Below are positions 7,376 to 14,190 of a stretch of 26,287 bases of DNA, in pieces. The stretch covers positions 1-26,287 of IMG/VR virus record IMGVR_UViG_3300003322_001570; one strand, 5' to 3'. The notes under the pieces are model-generated. The model had not been told where the DNA came from. It searched no databases and was given only the letters and a program-made list of their open reading frames with translations. Numbering within the stretch: the stretch's first letter is position 1; each line of letters opens with the position of its first letter. Origin of the DNA: a virus. The translations under genes and the position numbers were made by a program.

Positions 7376-8305
7376 ATGTCGCTCAAGGACATCGATCTGA
7401 AGTACCGGGGCGGAGCCCTCTACACCGCGAAGAACGTCACCATCGACGGCACCCTCTCCGTGGCCACGGGCGCTCTGCTGGGCGGCCAGCTCATCTCCCG
7501 GACTCCGGACATCCAGGTCTTCACCTCCAACGGCACCTGGACCATGCCGACGGGCGCCAAAGCTGTAGCCATCCTGCTCGTGGGCGGAGGCGGTGGCGGT
7601 GGCTCGGGCCGCCGTGGTGCTGCCGGTACGGTCCGCTGCGGCGGCGGTGGTGGAGCGGGAGGAAGCGGCTACTTCGCCGTACGTCCGGCCTCCATCCTGA
7701 CGAGCACCGTTGCGGTCACCGTGGGGACGGGTGGTGCTGGCGGTGCTGCTCAGACCACGAACGACAGCAACGGCAACGTGGGCACGGCCGGAGGAGCGAC
7801 TTCATTCGGATCTTTCGCCCGGGTCGGTACCGCTGGAGGAGGCGGTGCCGGTACCGGATCCTCAGGTACCGCCGGAGCGGGCGGTGTCGGAACCTCTGCT
7901 GCGGGCGCAGGTGGCGCTGCGAGTACTACCGGTGGCGCCGGAGGTACGGGTAACCCCGGGGTCCTCCCTGGTGCCGGGGGAGGTTCCGGAGGCGGCATCA
8001 CGTCGGCCGATGTCGCAGGCAATGGCGGCACTGGTGGCGGCAACGCGGGCAACGTCGCGGGTACCGCTGGCACGGTCGACACCACGTCTCCCACTGCGGC
8101 TACCGACTCTGCTGCGAACTCCGGTCTCTCCGGAGGCGGAGGAGGCGGTGGTGCGGCCTCGATCACCACGGCGGCCCAGGCGGGTGCCAACGGCGGCCTG
8201 TACGGAGGCGGAGGAGGCGGTGGTGGTGCTTCGCTGAACGGCAACAGCAGCGGAGCGGGCGGTACCGGCGGTAACGGAATCGCGATCATCATCACGTACT
8301 TCTGA
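7376..8305 (+). CDS. Glycine-rich fibre/decoration protein
   Basis: 309 aa. Residues 1-45 form a short N-terminal module (DIDLKYRGGALYTAKNVTIDG, then TLSVATGALLGGQ). Residues about 47-70 match the motif that opens many phage glycine-rich fibre domains (QVFTSNGTWTMPTGAKAVAI). The remaining 240 residues are extremely rich in Gly, Ala, Thr and Ser with runs such as VGGGGGGGSG and LSGGGGGGGAA, probably a polyglycine-helix bundle used for receptor or surface contact. The chain ends in a hydrophobic strand (GIAIIITYF). It starts 10 bases after the deacetylase-fibre gene, so the two are probably partners on one appendage. The underlying GGAGGCGG DNA repeats reflect the glycine codons. Confidence 0.8.
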   Translation: MSLKDIDLKYRGGALYTAKNVTIDGTLSVATGALLGGQLISRTPDIQVFTSNGTWTMPTGAKAVAILLVGGGGGGGSGRRGAAGTVRCGGGGGAGGSGYFAVRPASILTSTVAVTVGTGGAGGAAQTTNDSNGNVGTAGGATSFGSFARVGTAGGGGAGTGSSGTAGAGGVGTSAAGAGGAASTTGGAGGTGNPGVLPGAGGGSGGGITSADVAGNGGTGGGNAGNVAGTAGTVDTTSPTAATDSAANSGLSGGGGGGGAASITTAAQAGANGGLYGGGGGGGGASLNGNSSGAGGTGGNGIAIIITYF

Positions 8306-8318
8306 AGGAGGAGCGCCG

Positions 8319-9059
8319 ATGACCAGCGTTGTGCAGGGCGACAGCACCACCCTGACGGCCCAGTTCTACGAGTACGCGGGAGGCCCGGCTACGGACCTCT
8401 CCAGCGTCGTGCTGCGCATCTATGCCCCGGACGCCACCCTGTCCGTCACGGCGACCCCTACGCACGTCTCTACGGGCCTGTACAGCTACGCCTGGACCCC
8501 GAGCCTGTCCGGCTCCACGGGGGATTTTCAGGCGGTCTGGAGCGGCCTGGACGCCCAGAGCGAGACCGTGCAGGCGTCCGAGGTCGTCACGGTGCTGGCG
8601 GCTGCTTCGGGGACCTGGGCGTCGATCTCGGATGTCGCGGAGATCACCGGTGCCACGGTGACTCAGGCCCAGCTCGTCCAGGCCCAGCACATCATCGACA
8701 TGGTCTCCGGCCGCTCCTACGAGGTGCACCAGCTCCTGGTGGACAACAACCGCACCAGAGACCTGCGCTATCTCAAGCAGGCCGTGGCCTACCAGGCGAC
8801 CTGGATGCTGGAGCAGCCCGACCTCTTCAGCCGCATGAACGTGCTGATGGTCAACCAGGACACCTCGCAGGCCAACTTCGGTGCGTACGCCATGCTCCTG
8901 GGACCGCTGGCTCGGATGGCCCTGACCCGGGTCTCCTGGCACGGCACGAAGTCGACGAAGGTCCAGCGGGAGAAGACGGCGATCCTCACGGGGATGGGCG
9001 TGCAGCCCGCCGGTACGCCGGTGCGGGACTACGGCTGGGAAGACTGGAGGCCGATGTGA
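8319..9059 (+). CDS. Head-tail adaptor with an N-terminal Ig-like domain
   Basis: 246 aa in two parts. Residues 1-93 are a beta-sandwich-like domain (VQGDSTTLTAQFYEYAG, GLYSYAWTPSLSGSTGDFQAVW) of the kind found as surface add-ons. Residues about 96-246 are mostly helical (ASISDVAEITGATVTQAQLVQAQHIID, then LKQAVAYQATWMLEQPDLFSRM) like the gp6/gp15-type adaptor that docks below the portal ring. ATG follows AAGGAGGAG. It overlaps the next gene by GTGA. The fusion of an Ig-like module to the adaptor is uncommon but has precedents; function is inferred from helical pattern and gene order. Confidence 0.75.
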   Translation: MTSVVQGDSTTLTAQFYEYAGGPATDLSSVVLRIYAPDATLSVTATPTHVSTGLYSYAWTPSLSGSTGDFQAVWSGLDAQSETVQASEVVTVLAAASGTWASISDVAEITGATVTQAQLVQAQHIIDMVSGRSYEVHQLLVDNNRTRDLRYLKQAVAYQATWMLEQPDLFSRMNVLMVNQDTSQANFGAYAMLLGPLARMALTRVSWHGTKSTKVQREKTAILTGMGVQPAGTPVRDYGWEDWRPM

Positions 9060-9385
9060 GGGCTCTCGCGAACACCACGATCAGCGTCCTGCGGGGCACC
9101 ACCACGGACGAGTTCGGGGACGTCAAGGACGGGAGCACTGCGGTGCACACGGGGATCCCGGCCTCCCTGATCGAGCAGTCCCGCCAGGCGTACACGCCGG
9201 ACTCCACGACCCCCAGGGTGGTGCGCACCTCGGTGTGCCGGGTGGGACCGGACAAGGACGTGCTGGAGGACGACCGGATCAAGGACGAGAAGACCGGTGC
9301 CATCTACATCGTTCTGTCCGTGTCCCAGCCCGGCGGCCACGGCATGAAGAACGACCTCAGGATCGATCTGAAGCGAACGACCTGA
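9056..9385 (+). CDS. Head-tail stopper (head closure protein)
   Basis: 109 aa, mostly beta: NTTISVLRGTTTDEFGDVKDG, then a central part with YTPDSTTPRVVRTSVCRV, then DVLEDDRIKDEKTGAIYIVLSV. The pattern of short strands with a DRIKDEKTGAIYIV segment is typical of head-closure proteins that plug the connector. The GTG start overlaps the adaptor stop and follows CTGGAGG. After its stop comes a 100-base gap (9386-9485) that holds no convincing gene, only a weak GAGGAC/GTCCTC hairpin at about 9420-9454 ahead of the next strong ribosome binding site. Confidence 0.75.
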   Translation: MRALANTTISVLRGTTTDEFGDVKDGSTAVHTGIPASLIEQSRQAYTPDSTTPRVVRTSVCRVGPDKDVLEDDRIKDEKTGAIYIVLSVSQPGGHGMKNDLRIDLKRTT

Positions 9386-9485
9386 TAGCGCAGAACCCAA
9401 CAAAACCGCATACTGATCACGAGGACGCATACCTGGGGAGACCGGGTGTCCTCACCGAGACCCCCATCCGGAGAGGAGGGCGGCC

Positions 9486-9776
9486 ATGGCTGACGAGTTC
9501 AAGATCAAGATGGACTCCGACTGGAAGCAGAAGCTCCAGCCGGATGTTGACGACGCACTGAAGCGTCTGGCACAGGCAGTCCTCAGCGACGCCAAGCAGC
9601 TCGTCCCCGTACGCACCGGCCGCCTCCGTGACTCCCTGGACGCCGAAGTCTCCGACGGTGAGGCCCGCGTGGGCTCCCGTGACGTGGAGTACGCCCCGAT
9701 GGTCGAAGAGGGCACCCGGCACATGGCCGCGCAGCCCTACCTCCGCCCCGCCCTCTTCAAGAAGCGGGAGCTGTGA
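9486..9776 (+). CDS. HK97 gp10-like neck / tail-completion protein
   Basis: 96 aa. The signature is an N-terminal amphipathic helix (WKQKLQPDVDDALKRLAQAVLSDAKQLVPVRTGRLRDSL) followed by VEYAPMVEEGTRHMAAQPYLRPAL. The P-V-R-T-G-R-L-R-D-S and EEGTRHM.AQPYLRPA motifs are hallmarks of the HK97 gp10 family, which acts at the head-tail joint. The ATG follows GAGAGGAGGGCGGCC. It lies between stopper and tail terminator, the standard place for this family, and is separated from the next ATG by one base. Confidence 0.9.
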   Translation: MADEFKIKMDSDWKQKLQPDVDDALKRLAQAVLSDAKQLVPVRTGRLRDSLDAEVSDGEARVGSRDVEYAPMVEEGTRHMAAQPYLRPALFKKREL

Positions 9777-9777
9777 C

Positions 9778-10218
9778 ATGCCCGTGATCCTGCGCGCCAC
9801 CTCCGAGCTGGTCGCCGTCGCCTGGCTGAAGGGCATCGTCGGCGACATCGTGGCCACCGACCTGCCCAAGGACGACGCCTCCTGGGCCGAGACCGGCTTC
9901 GTCCAGGCAGGTGTGGTCGGCGGAAGCGCCAGCATGTACGTCCCTCGCAGGGACCCCGTGATCTCCGTGGACTGCTGGGCGGTCAACACGGACTCGGCCA
10001 AGCCCCCGTGGGGCAAGGCCAACAACCTGGCGGAGACGGTCCAGGCGGGCTGCTACGCCTCCGACATCCAGCGGGACCTGGTCCTGCCCGGGAGCTTCCC
10101 GGGAGCCCGTGTACTGAGCGCCTACACGGTCTCGGAGCCGCGCCGGATCCTCTCGGACCCGGCCTCCTACGCCCGGTACAACCTCTCCCTGGCGCTGCAC
10201 TGGGTGGAGCTGCCATGA
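9778..10218 (+). CDS. Tail terminator protein
   Basis: 146 aa. It probably caps the tail tube once it reaches the tape-measure length and joins it to the head. The sequence begins with ATSELVAVAWLKGIVGDIVAT, has a central strand region (ASMYVPRRDPVISVDCWAVNTDSAKPPWGKANNLAETVQ) and ends YARYNLSLALHWVELP. The pattern of an N-terminal helix, a V-x-V-D-C-W-A strand and a helix before the last strands fits tail-terminator proteins of actinophages. It overlaps the next gene by ATGA. Assignment rests on pattern plus order between gp10-like and major tail genes. Confidence 0.75.
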   Translation: MPVILRATSELVAVAWLKGIVGDIVATDLPKDDASWAETGFVQAGVVGGSASMYVPRRDPVISVDCWAVNTDSAKPPWGKANNLAETVQAGCYASDIQRDLVLPGSFPGARVLSAYTVSEPRRILSDPASYARYNLSLALHWVELP

Positions 10219-10436
10219 AGCGGTACGGGCTCTACGGCGAGAACAGCCGCTCCCTGCTCACCCTGGGCGGGCGCGTGCTGTTCCACACCGACAAGGGGGA
10301 GTTGGAGTTCCTCTTCCCCGCCACCAAGGTGATCGAGGTCCCCGCCTCCATCCCGGAGGAGGAGACCCTTCCGATCGCCAATCACCCGGGGATGGCCGCA
10401 GTGTCGTTCCCACTCGACCGGAGGGACTTCGCATGA
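10215..10436 (+). CDS. Hypothetical 73-aa protein
   Basis: The start overlaps the tail-terminator stop (ATGA) and its own stop overlaps the next start in the same way, so the three are translationally coupled. The product has a basic N-terminus (MKRYGLYGENSRSLLTLGG) and predicted strands (GRVLFHTDKGELEFLFPATKVIEVP). No motif or membrane segment is visible. Small genes at this place between tail terminator and tail tube are common in Streptomyces phages; a structural or chaperone role is possible but unproved. Confidence 0.75.
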   Translation: MKRYGLYGENSRSLLTLGGRVLFHTDKGELEFLFPATKVIEVPASIPEEETLPIANHPGMAAVSFPLDRRDFA

Positions 10437-10576
10437 AGGTCCGCACCACCATGCAGCCTGACGTGGAGGTCGAGGTGAACGAGGCCGAGCTGCTCGACCT
10501 CCGTCGCCAGGGCCTGCTCGTCGAGGACCCCCAGACGCCGGATCGCAAGGTCCCGGCCAAGACCAAGGAGGGCTGA
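10433..10576 (+). CDS. Hypothetical 47-aa protein
   Basis: A very short gene tied to the previous one by an ATGA overlap and ending 3 bases before the major tail gene. The product (47 aa) begins MKVRTTMQPDVEVEVNEAELLDLRRQGLLVED and ends with a charged Lys-rich tail. The V-E-V-N-E-A-E-L-L-D-L-R-R-Q-G-L segment resembles small phage proteins with a single strand-helix unit. Codon use matches its neighbours and the coupling is tight, so I believe it is real. Function unknown. Confidence 0.7.
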   Translation: MKVRTTMQPDVEVEVNEAELLDLRRQGLLVEDPQTPDRKVPAKTKEG

Positions 10577-10579
10577 CCG

Positions 10580-11137
10580 ATGGCGGTCACCGTCACCAAC
10601 CTGACCATGGGGCCGGGCACGATCTACACCGGCACGTTCGGCGCCACCGAGCCCGCCGACACGGCGGTCAACACCACGCCGCCCTCTTCGGCCTGGACCG
10701 ACGTCGGCGGCACCCTGGACGGCGTCAAGACCACCGTCGACCAGAAGTACACGATGCTGGAGTGCGACCAGATCGTGGACGCGGCCGGTCGCCGTCTGAC
10801 CTCGCGCGAGATCACGGTCGAGACGAACATGGCCGAGCTGACGATCGACAACATGGCCCTGACCCTGAACGACTCCACCGTGGCCTCGGGGTCTGGCTTC
10901 CGCTCCCTGGAGCCCGCGTACGCCACGTCGGCCACCCAGCCGACCTACCGGGCGCTGCTGCTGGACGGCTACGCGCCGAACTCCAAGCGCCGCCGGATCA
11001 TCGTCCGCAAGTCGATGAGCACGGACAAGGTCGAGTTCGCGTACATGAAGGACAAGCAGGCCGTGTACACCGTGCAGTGGTCGGCGCACTTCGTGACCAC
11101 CTCGATCGCCCCCTTCAAGGTCGTAGACGAGCAGTAG
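10580..11137 (+). CDS. Major tail protein (tail tube)
   Basis: 185 aa. It builds the flexible tail tube. Recognisable stretches are MGPGTIYTGTFGATEPAD at the N-terminus, SSAWTDVGGTLDGVKTTVDQKYTMLECDQIVDAAGRRLTSREITVETNMAELTIDNM in the middle and KRRRIIVRKSMSTDKVEFAYMKDKQAVYTVQWSAHFV near the end, typical of actinophage tube proteins. GGAGGG lies about 8 bases before the ATG. The two tail-assembly chaperones and the tape measure follow in the expected order. No C-terminal Ig-like decoration domain is fused. Confidence 0.9.
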   Translation: MAVTVTNLTMGPGTIYTGTFGATEPADTAVNTTPPSSAWTDVGGTLDGVKTTVDQKYTMLECDQIVDAAGRRLTSREITVETNMAELTIDNMALTLNDSTVASGSGFRSLEPAYATSATQPTYRALLLDGYAPNSKRRRIIVRKSMSTDKVEFAYMKDKQAVYTVQWSAHFVTTSIAPFKVVDEQ

Positions 11138-11150
11138 GGACTGAGCTGAC

Positions 11151-11546
11151 ATGACCACCAAGAGCGCCACCAGGAAGACCACGAAGCGGCCTCCGGCCAA
11201 GCGGGCCCAGCGTCCGCCGGAGCTGGAGGCCGACTCGGGGGCCGTCGAGTTGCAGCGTCCCGACCCGGACGCGAAGTTCGAAGAGGTCCCGGTCTTCACC
11301 ATCGACGGCGTCACCTACTCGATCTCCAACAAGCCCCGGGCGAACGTGGCCCTGAAGATGCTCTGGCTGATGAAGACGGTCGGGGAGGAGAAGGCTGCTG
11401 CCGAGATCGTCCCCGAGGTCCTGGGCGAGGAGCTGATGCTCGTGCTCATGGACTATGAGGACCTCACCAACGAGGACCTCCAGGGCGTCTTCGCCCGCGT
11501 GCAGTCGATCATCTTCAACCAGGCGGAGGACGAGGAGGGAAACTGA
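11151..11546 (+). CDS. Tail assembly chaperone, upstream (G-like) product
   Basis: 131 aa in the zero frame. The N-terminus is very basic (KSATRKTTKRPPAKRAQRPP), followed by strands (VFTIDGVTYSISNKP) and helices (VALKMLWLMKTVGEEKAAAEIV, then EELMLVLMDYEDLTNEDLQGVFARVQSIIFNQ), like other lambda G-type chaperones that coat the tape measure during tail assembly. It ends in GGA AAC TGA, which forms the slippery site G GGA AAC at 11537-11543. Most ribosomes should stop here; a fraction shift back one base and continue into the downstream frame. Confidence 0.88.
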   Translation: MTTKSATRKTTKRPPAKRAQRPPELEADSGAVELQRPDPDAKFEEVPVFTIDGVTYSISNKPRANVALKMLWLMKTVGEEKAAAEIVPEVLGEELMLVLMDYEDLTNEDLQGVFARVQSIIFNQAEDEEGN

Positions 11547-11890
11547 CCGGGCAGGTCATGATCCCGATGTGGGTCCTGGATCACCTGGACGATCTGGAGA
11601 GCGACTTCAGCGCGATCCACGGCATCGAGAACATGTACGACCTGCCCTCCCGGAAGTTCCTGGCCATGGCCGAACGCCTCGCGGCGTACGACGGAGTCAT
11701 GGCCGCCCGCCTGGCCAAGCACCACACGGCCGGGCAGCAGGGGCACTCACAGCCCCAGCAGACGCCCCAGACGGCCCCACAGCGGCCTGAAGAGGTGAAG
11801 GAGCTGCCCAGCAGCCTCGGAGTGCTGAGCGCCGCGCTACCGGCTGAGGACGGCTTCCCCGCAGTGTTCGAGGTCGCGAAGGGAGGTTGA
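11151..11890 (+). CDS. Tail assembly chaperone, frameshifted (GT-like) fusion
   Basis: Slippage of -1 at 11537-11543 lets translation continue from CTG at 11543 in the other frame to TGA at 11888-11890. This adds about 115 residues (LTGQVMIPMWVLDHLDDLESD, then FSAIHGIENMYDLPSRKFLAMAERLAAYDGVMAARLA, then a Gln/Pro-rich linker) for a product of about 246 aa. The downstream frame has only a weak ribosome binding site for its first ATG (11558), which favours the fusion. The lambda G/GT model and the conserved position just before the tape measure support this. A 5-bp hairpin (TGACC/GGTCA, 11544-11558) follows the slip site. Confidence 0.85.
11537..11543 (+). other. Programmed -1 ribosomal slippery heptamer GGGAAAC
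   Basis: The seven bases are read G GGA AAC in the zero frame and GGG AAA after a one-base backward slip, the canonical X-XXY-YYZ form. The zero-frame stop TGA comes immediately after it. The downstream open frame is exactly in the -1 phase. Confidence 0.88.
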
Positions 11891-11895
11891 CGACG

Positions 11896-14190
11896 ATGGC
11901 GTTCCAGATCGCCAGTGGCTTCATCACCATCGGCGCTCAGGTCAACGACGGCGAGGTCAACTCGGCCGCCGAGGGAATGGGCAGCCGCCTGACGAAGTGG
12001 GCGGCAGGACTGGGGCTCGGTGCGCTCATCTCCAAGGGCATCGCCGACTCCCTGAACATCTCGGAGGCCAACACCAAGCTGAAGGCCCAGATGGGCCTGA
12101 CCTCCGGCGAGGCTAAGAAGGCCGGTGACGTCGCGGGCAAGGTCTACCGGGACGGCTTCGGCACCTCCATCGAGGACGTCAACGAGGCCATCAAGGGCGT
12201 CGGCCAGAACATGGTCGACCTCGGGACCATCTCCAAGCCCCAGCTCCAGGCCCTGGCCGAGGGCGCCTCGGGCATCGCCTCCACCTTCAACGTGGACGTC
12301 AACGACGCCACCCGGGCCGCTGGTGCCCTGATGAAGAACGGCCTGGCCAAGGACGGCCAGCAGGCGCTCGACATCATCACGGCGGGCTTCCAGAACGGCA
12401 TGGACGTCTCCGGCGACTGGCTGGACACGCTGAACGAGTACAGCCCCCAGTTCGCCAAGATCGGCATCGACGGGCCGGGAGCCCTGAACCTGATCAACTC
12501 CTTCATGAAGGCGGGCGTCCGGGACACCGACGCAGCCGCCGACGCCATCAAGGAGTTCGGCCTGCGGGCCATCGACACCGGCAACACCACCACCCAGGCG
12601 TACAAGGACCTGGGCCTGAACGCCGACGACATGCGCAAGAAGATCGCGGCCGGTGGCCCTGCCGGTGCCAAGGCCATGCAGCAGGTCTTCGACGCCCTCC
12701 AGAGCGTGAAGGACCCGGTCAAGCAGAACCAGCTCGGCACGGCCCTGATGGGCACGCAGTGGGAGGACACGGTCCGCTCGATCCTGCCGAAGCTGGACCT
12801 GACCAAGGACTCGATCGGTGACGTCGGTGGCGCCACCAAGAAGATGAACGACGAGATCGGGTCCACGCCTCAGGCCAAGATCGAGCAGCTCAAGCGGCAG
12901 GCCGAGGGACTGCTGACGAAGGTCGTGCAGCTCCCCGGACCCTTCGGTGAGCTGGGTGCCGCCGTGGTGGGCTTCGGTCCGTCTCTGCTCTCCATGGGCG
13001 GCTCGCTGGCCCTGATCGGTCCCGCCCTGGCCCCGGCCATCGCGGCCACGTGGGCCTGGACCACTGCCCTGCTGGCCAACCCGGTGACCTGGATCGTGAT
13101 CGGCATCATCGCCCTGGTCGCGGCCATCGTCCTGATCGCCACCAAGACCACCTGGTTCCAGCAGCTCTGGGACACGGTCTGGGGCGCGATCAAGACGGCT
13201 ACGAAGGCCACCTGGGACTGGATCAAGGGCGCGATCTCCACCGCGATCGACTTCCTGAAGAACCTCTTCTTGAACTTCACGGGCCCCGGGCTGATCATCA
13301 AGCACTGGGATTCGATCAAGAACGCGACGAAGGCGGCGTGGGACTGGATCAAGCAGAAGGTCGGACAGGCGTTCGACTTCCTCAAGAACCTGTTCCTGAA
13401 CTTCACCGGTCCTGGCTTGATCATCAAGCACTGGGACACAATCAAGAACGCCACGAAGGCCGCCTGGGACTGGGTGAAGACCAAGATCAGCGATGCCTTC
13501 AACGCGGTGAAGAACACGGTCTCCAACGTGGCCTCGGCGATCTCTTCGAAGATCAGCGGGGTCTGGTCGTCGATCAAGAACGCCACGTCCAACACCTGGA
13601 ACTGGATCAAGTCGACGATCACGAACGGGATCAACAACGCCAAGAACGCCGTGGTCAACGCGGTCGGGCGGATCTCGTCAACGGTCTCCGGGATCAAGGG
13701 CAAGGTCATGGGCGCCCTCTCCGGAGCGGCCTCGTGGCTGTACAACTCCGGCAAGGCGATCATCCAGGGCCTGATCAACGGCATCAAGAACATGGCCGGG
13801 TCCGTGAAGAACGCCGTGTCCAGCGTGCTCTCCGGCGCCCGGAACCTGCTGCCGTTCTCCCCGGCCAAGGAGGGACCGTTCTCCGGCAAGGGCTGGACGC
13901 TCTACTCGGGCCAGTCGATCATGACCGGCCTGGCGGACGGCATCAAGCAGAAGCAGGGCACCGTCAAGAGCAGCCTGGAGGGCGCCCTGGTGCCCGCTCA
14001 CGGGGCTATCGCGGCCTCGGTGGGCTCCGGGACCGGCGGTGGCTCCGGAGGGCTTCACATCGAGAACCTGACCGTCAGCATCAAGGGCTCGCTCGACATG
14101 GCCAGTGCGGCTGACCGCAGGCGGTACGCGGACCTCATGGTCAAGGAGATCAACGAGAGCCTGCGCCGATACAACAAGGAGCGTGCCTGA
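11896..14190 (+). CDS. Tape measure protein
   Basis: About 764 aa. It sets tail length and is threaded through the tail lumen. GGGAGG ends 9 bases before the ATG at 11896, so this start is preferred to the TTG at 11887. The N-terminal third is helical with FITIGAQVNDGEVNSAAEGMGSRL. Residues about 360-420 hold hydrophobic, membrane-type segments (LLSMGGSLALIGPALAPAIAATWAW and VTWIVIGIIALVAAIVLIAT). Then come tandem 42-residue Trp-rich repeats and a Gly/Ser-rich region with LLPFSPAKEGPFSGKGWTLYSGQSIM, a segment common near the C-terminus of phage tape measures. By the usual rule of thumb this length predicts a tail of roughly 115 nm. No lytic transglycosylase or peptidase domain was recognised. 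Confidence 0.93.
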   Translation: MAFQIASGFITIGAQVNDGEVNSAAEGMGSRLTKWAAGLGLGALISKGIADSLNISEANTKLKAQMGLTSGEAKKAGDVAGKVYRDGFGTSIEDVNEAIKGVGQNMVDLGTISKPQLQALAEGASGIASTFNVDVNDATRAAGALMKNGLAKDGQQALDIITAGFQNGMDVSGDWLDTLNEYSPQFAKIGIDGPGALNLINSFMKAGVRDTDAAADAIKEFGLRAIDTGNTTTQAYKDLGLNADDMRKKIAAGGPAGAKAMQQVFDALQSVKDPVKQNQLGTALMGTQWEDTVRSILPKLDLTKDSIGDVGGATKKMNDEIGSTPQAKIEQLKRQAEGLLTKVVQLPGPFGELGAAVVGFGPSLLSMGGSLALIGPALAPAIAATWAWTTALLANPVTWIVIGIIALVAAIVLIATKTTWFQQLWDTVWGAIKTATKATWDWIKGAISTAIDFLKNLFLNFTGPGLIIKHWDSIKNATKAAWDWIKQKVGQAFDFLKNLFLNFTGPGLIIKHWDTIKNATKAAWDWVKTKISDAFNAVKNTVSNVASAISSKISGVWSSIKNATSNTWNWIKSTITNGINNAKNAVVNAVGRISSTVSGIKGKVMGALSGAASWLYNSGKAIIQGLINGIKNMAGSVKNAVSSVLSGARNLLPFSPAKEGPFSGKGWTLYSGQSIMTGLADGIKQKQGTVKSSLEGALVPAHGAIAASVGSGTGGGSGGLHIENLTVSIKGSLDMASAADRRRYADLMVKEINESLRRYNKERA
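13213..13464 (+). repeat. Tandem 126-bp repeat inside the tape measure gene
   Basis: Two adjacent units (13213-13338 and 13339-13464) encode 42-residue repeats starting WDWIK and containing FLKNLFLNFTGPGLIIKHWD and IKNATKAAWDW; a degenerate third copy starts at 13465 (WDWVK). The FLKNLFLNFTGPG block is identical in both, while synonymous bases differ, suggesting an older duplication under protein-level selection. Confidence 0.85.

Noticed and set aside
8130-8240. GGAGGCGGAGGAGGCGG direct repeats as regulatory DNA
   Set aside because: They are explained by glycine codons of the Gly-rich fibre domain.
11581-13431. 616-aa minus-strand frame opposite the tape measure
   Set aside because: Same shadow pattern (Leu/Val/Gly/Arg/Asp/Gln repeats), no ribosome binding site, and the plus strand encodes a clear tape measure.
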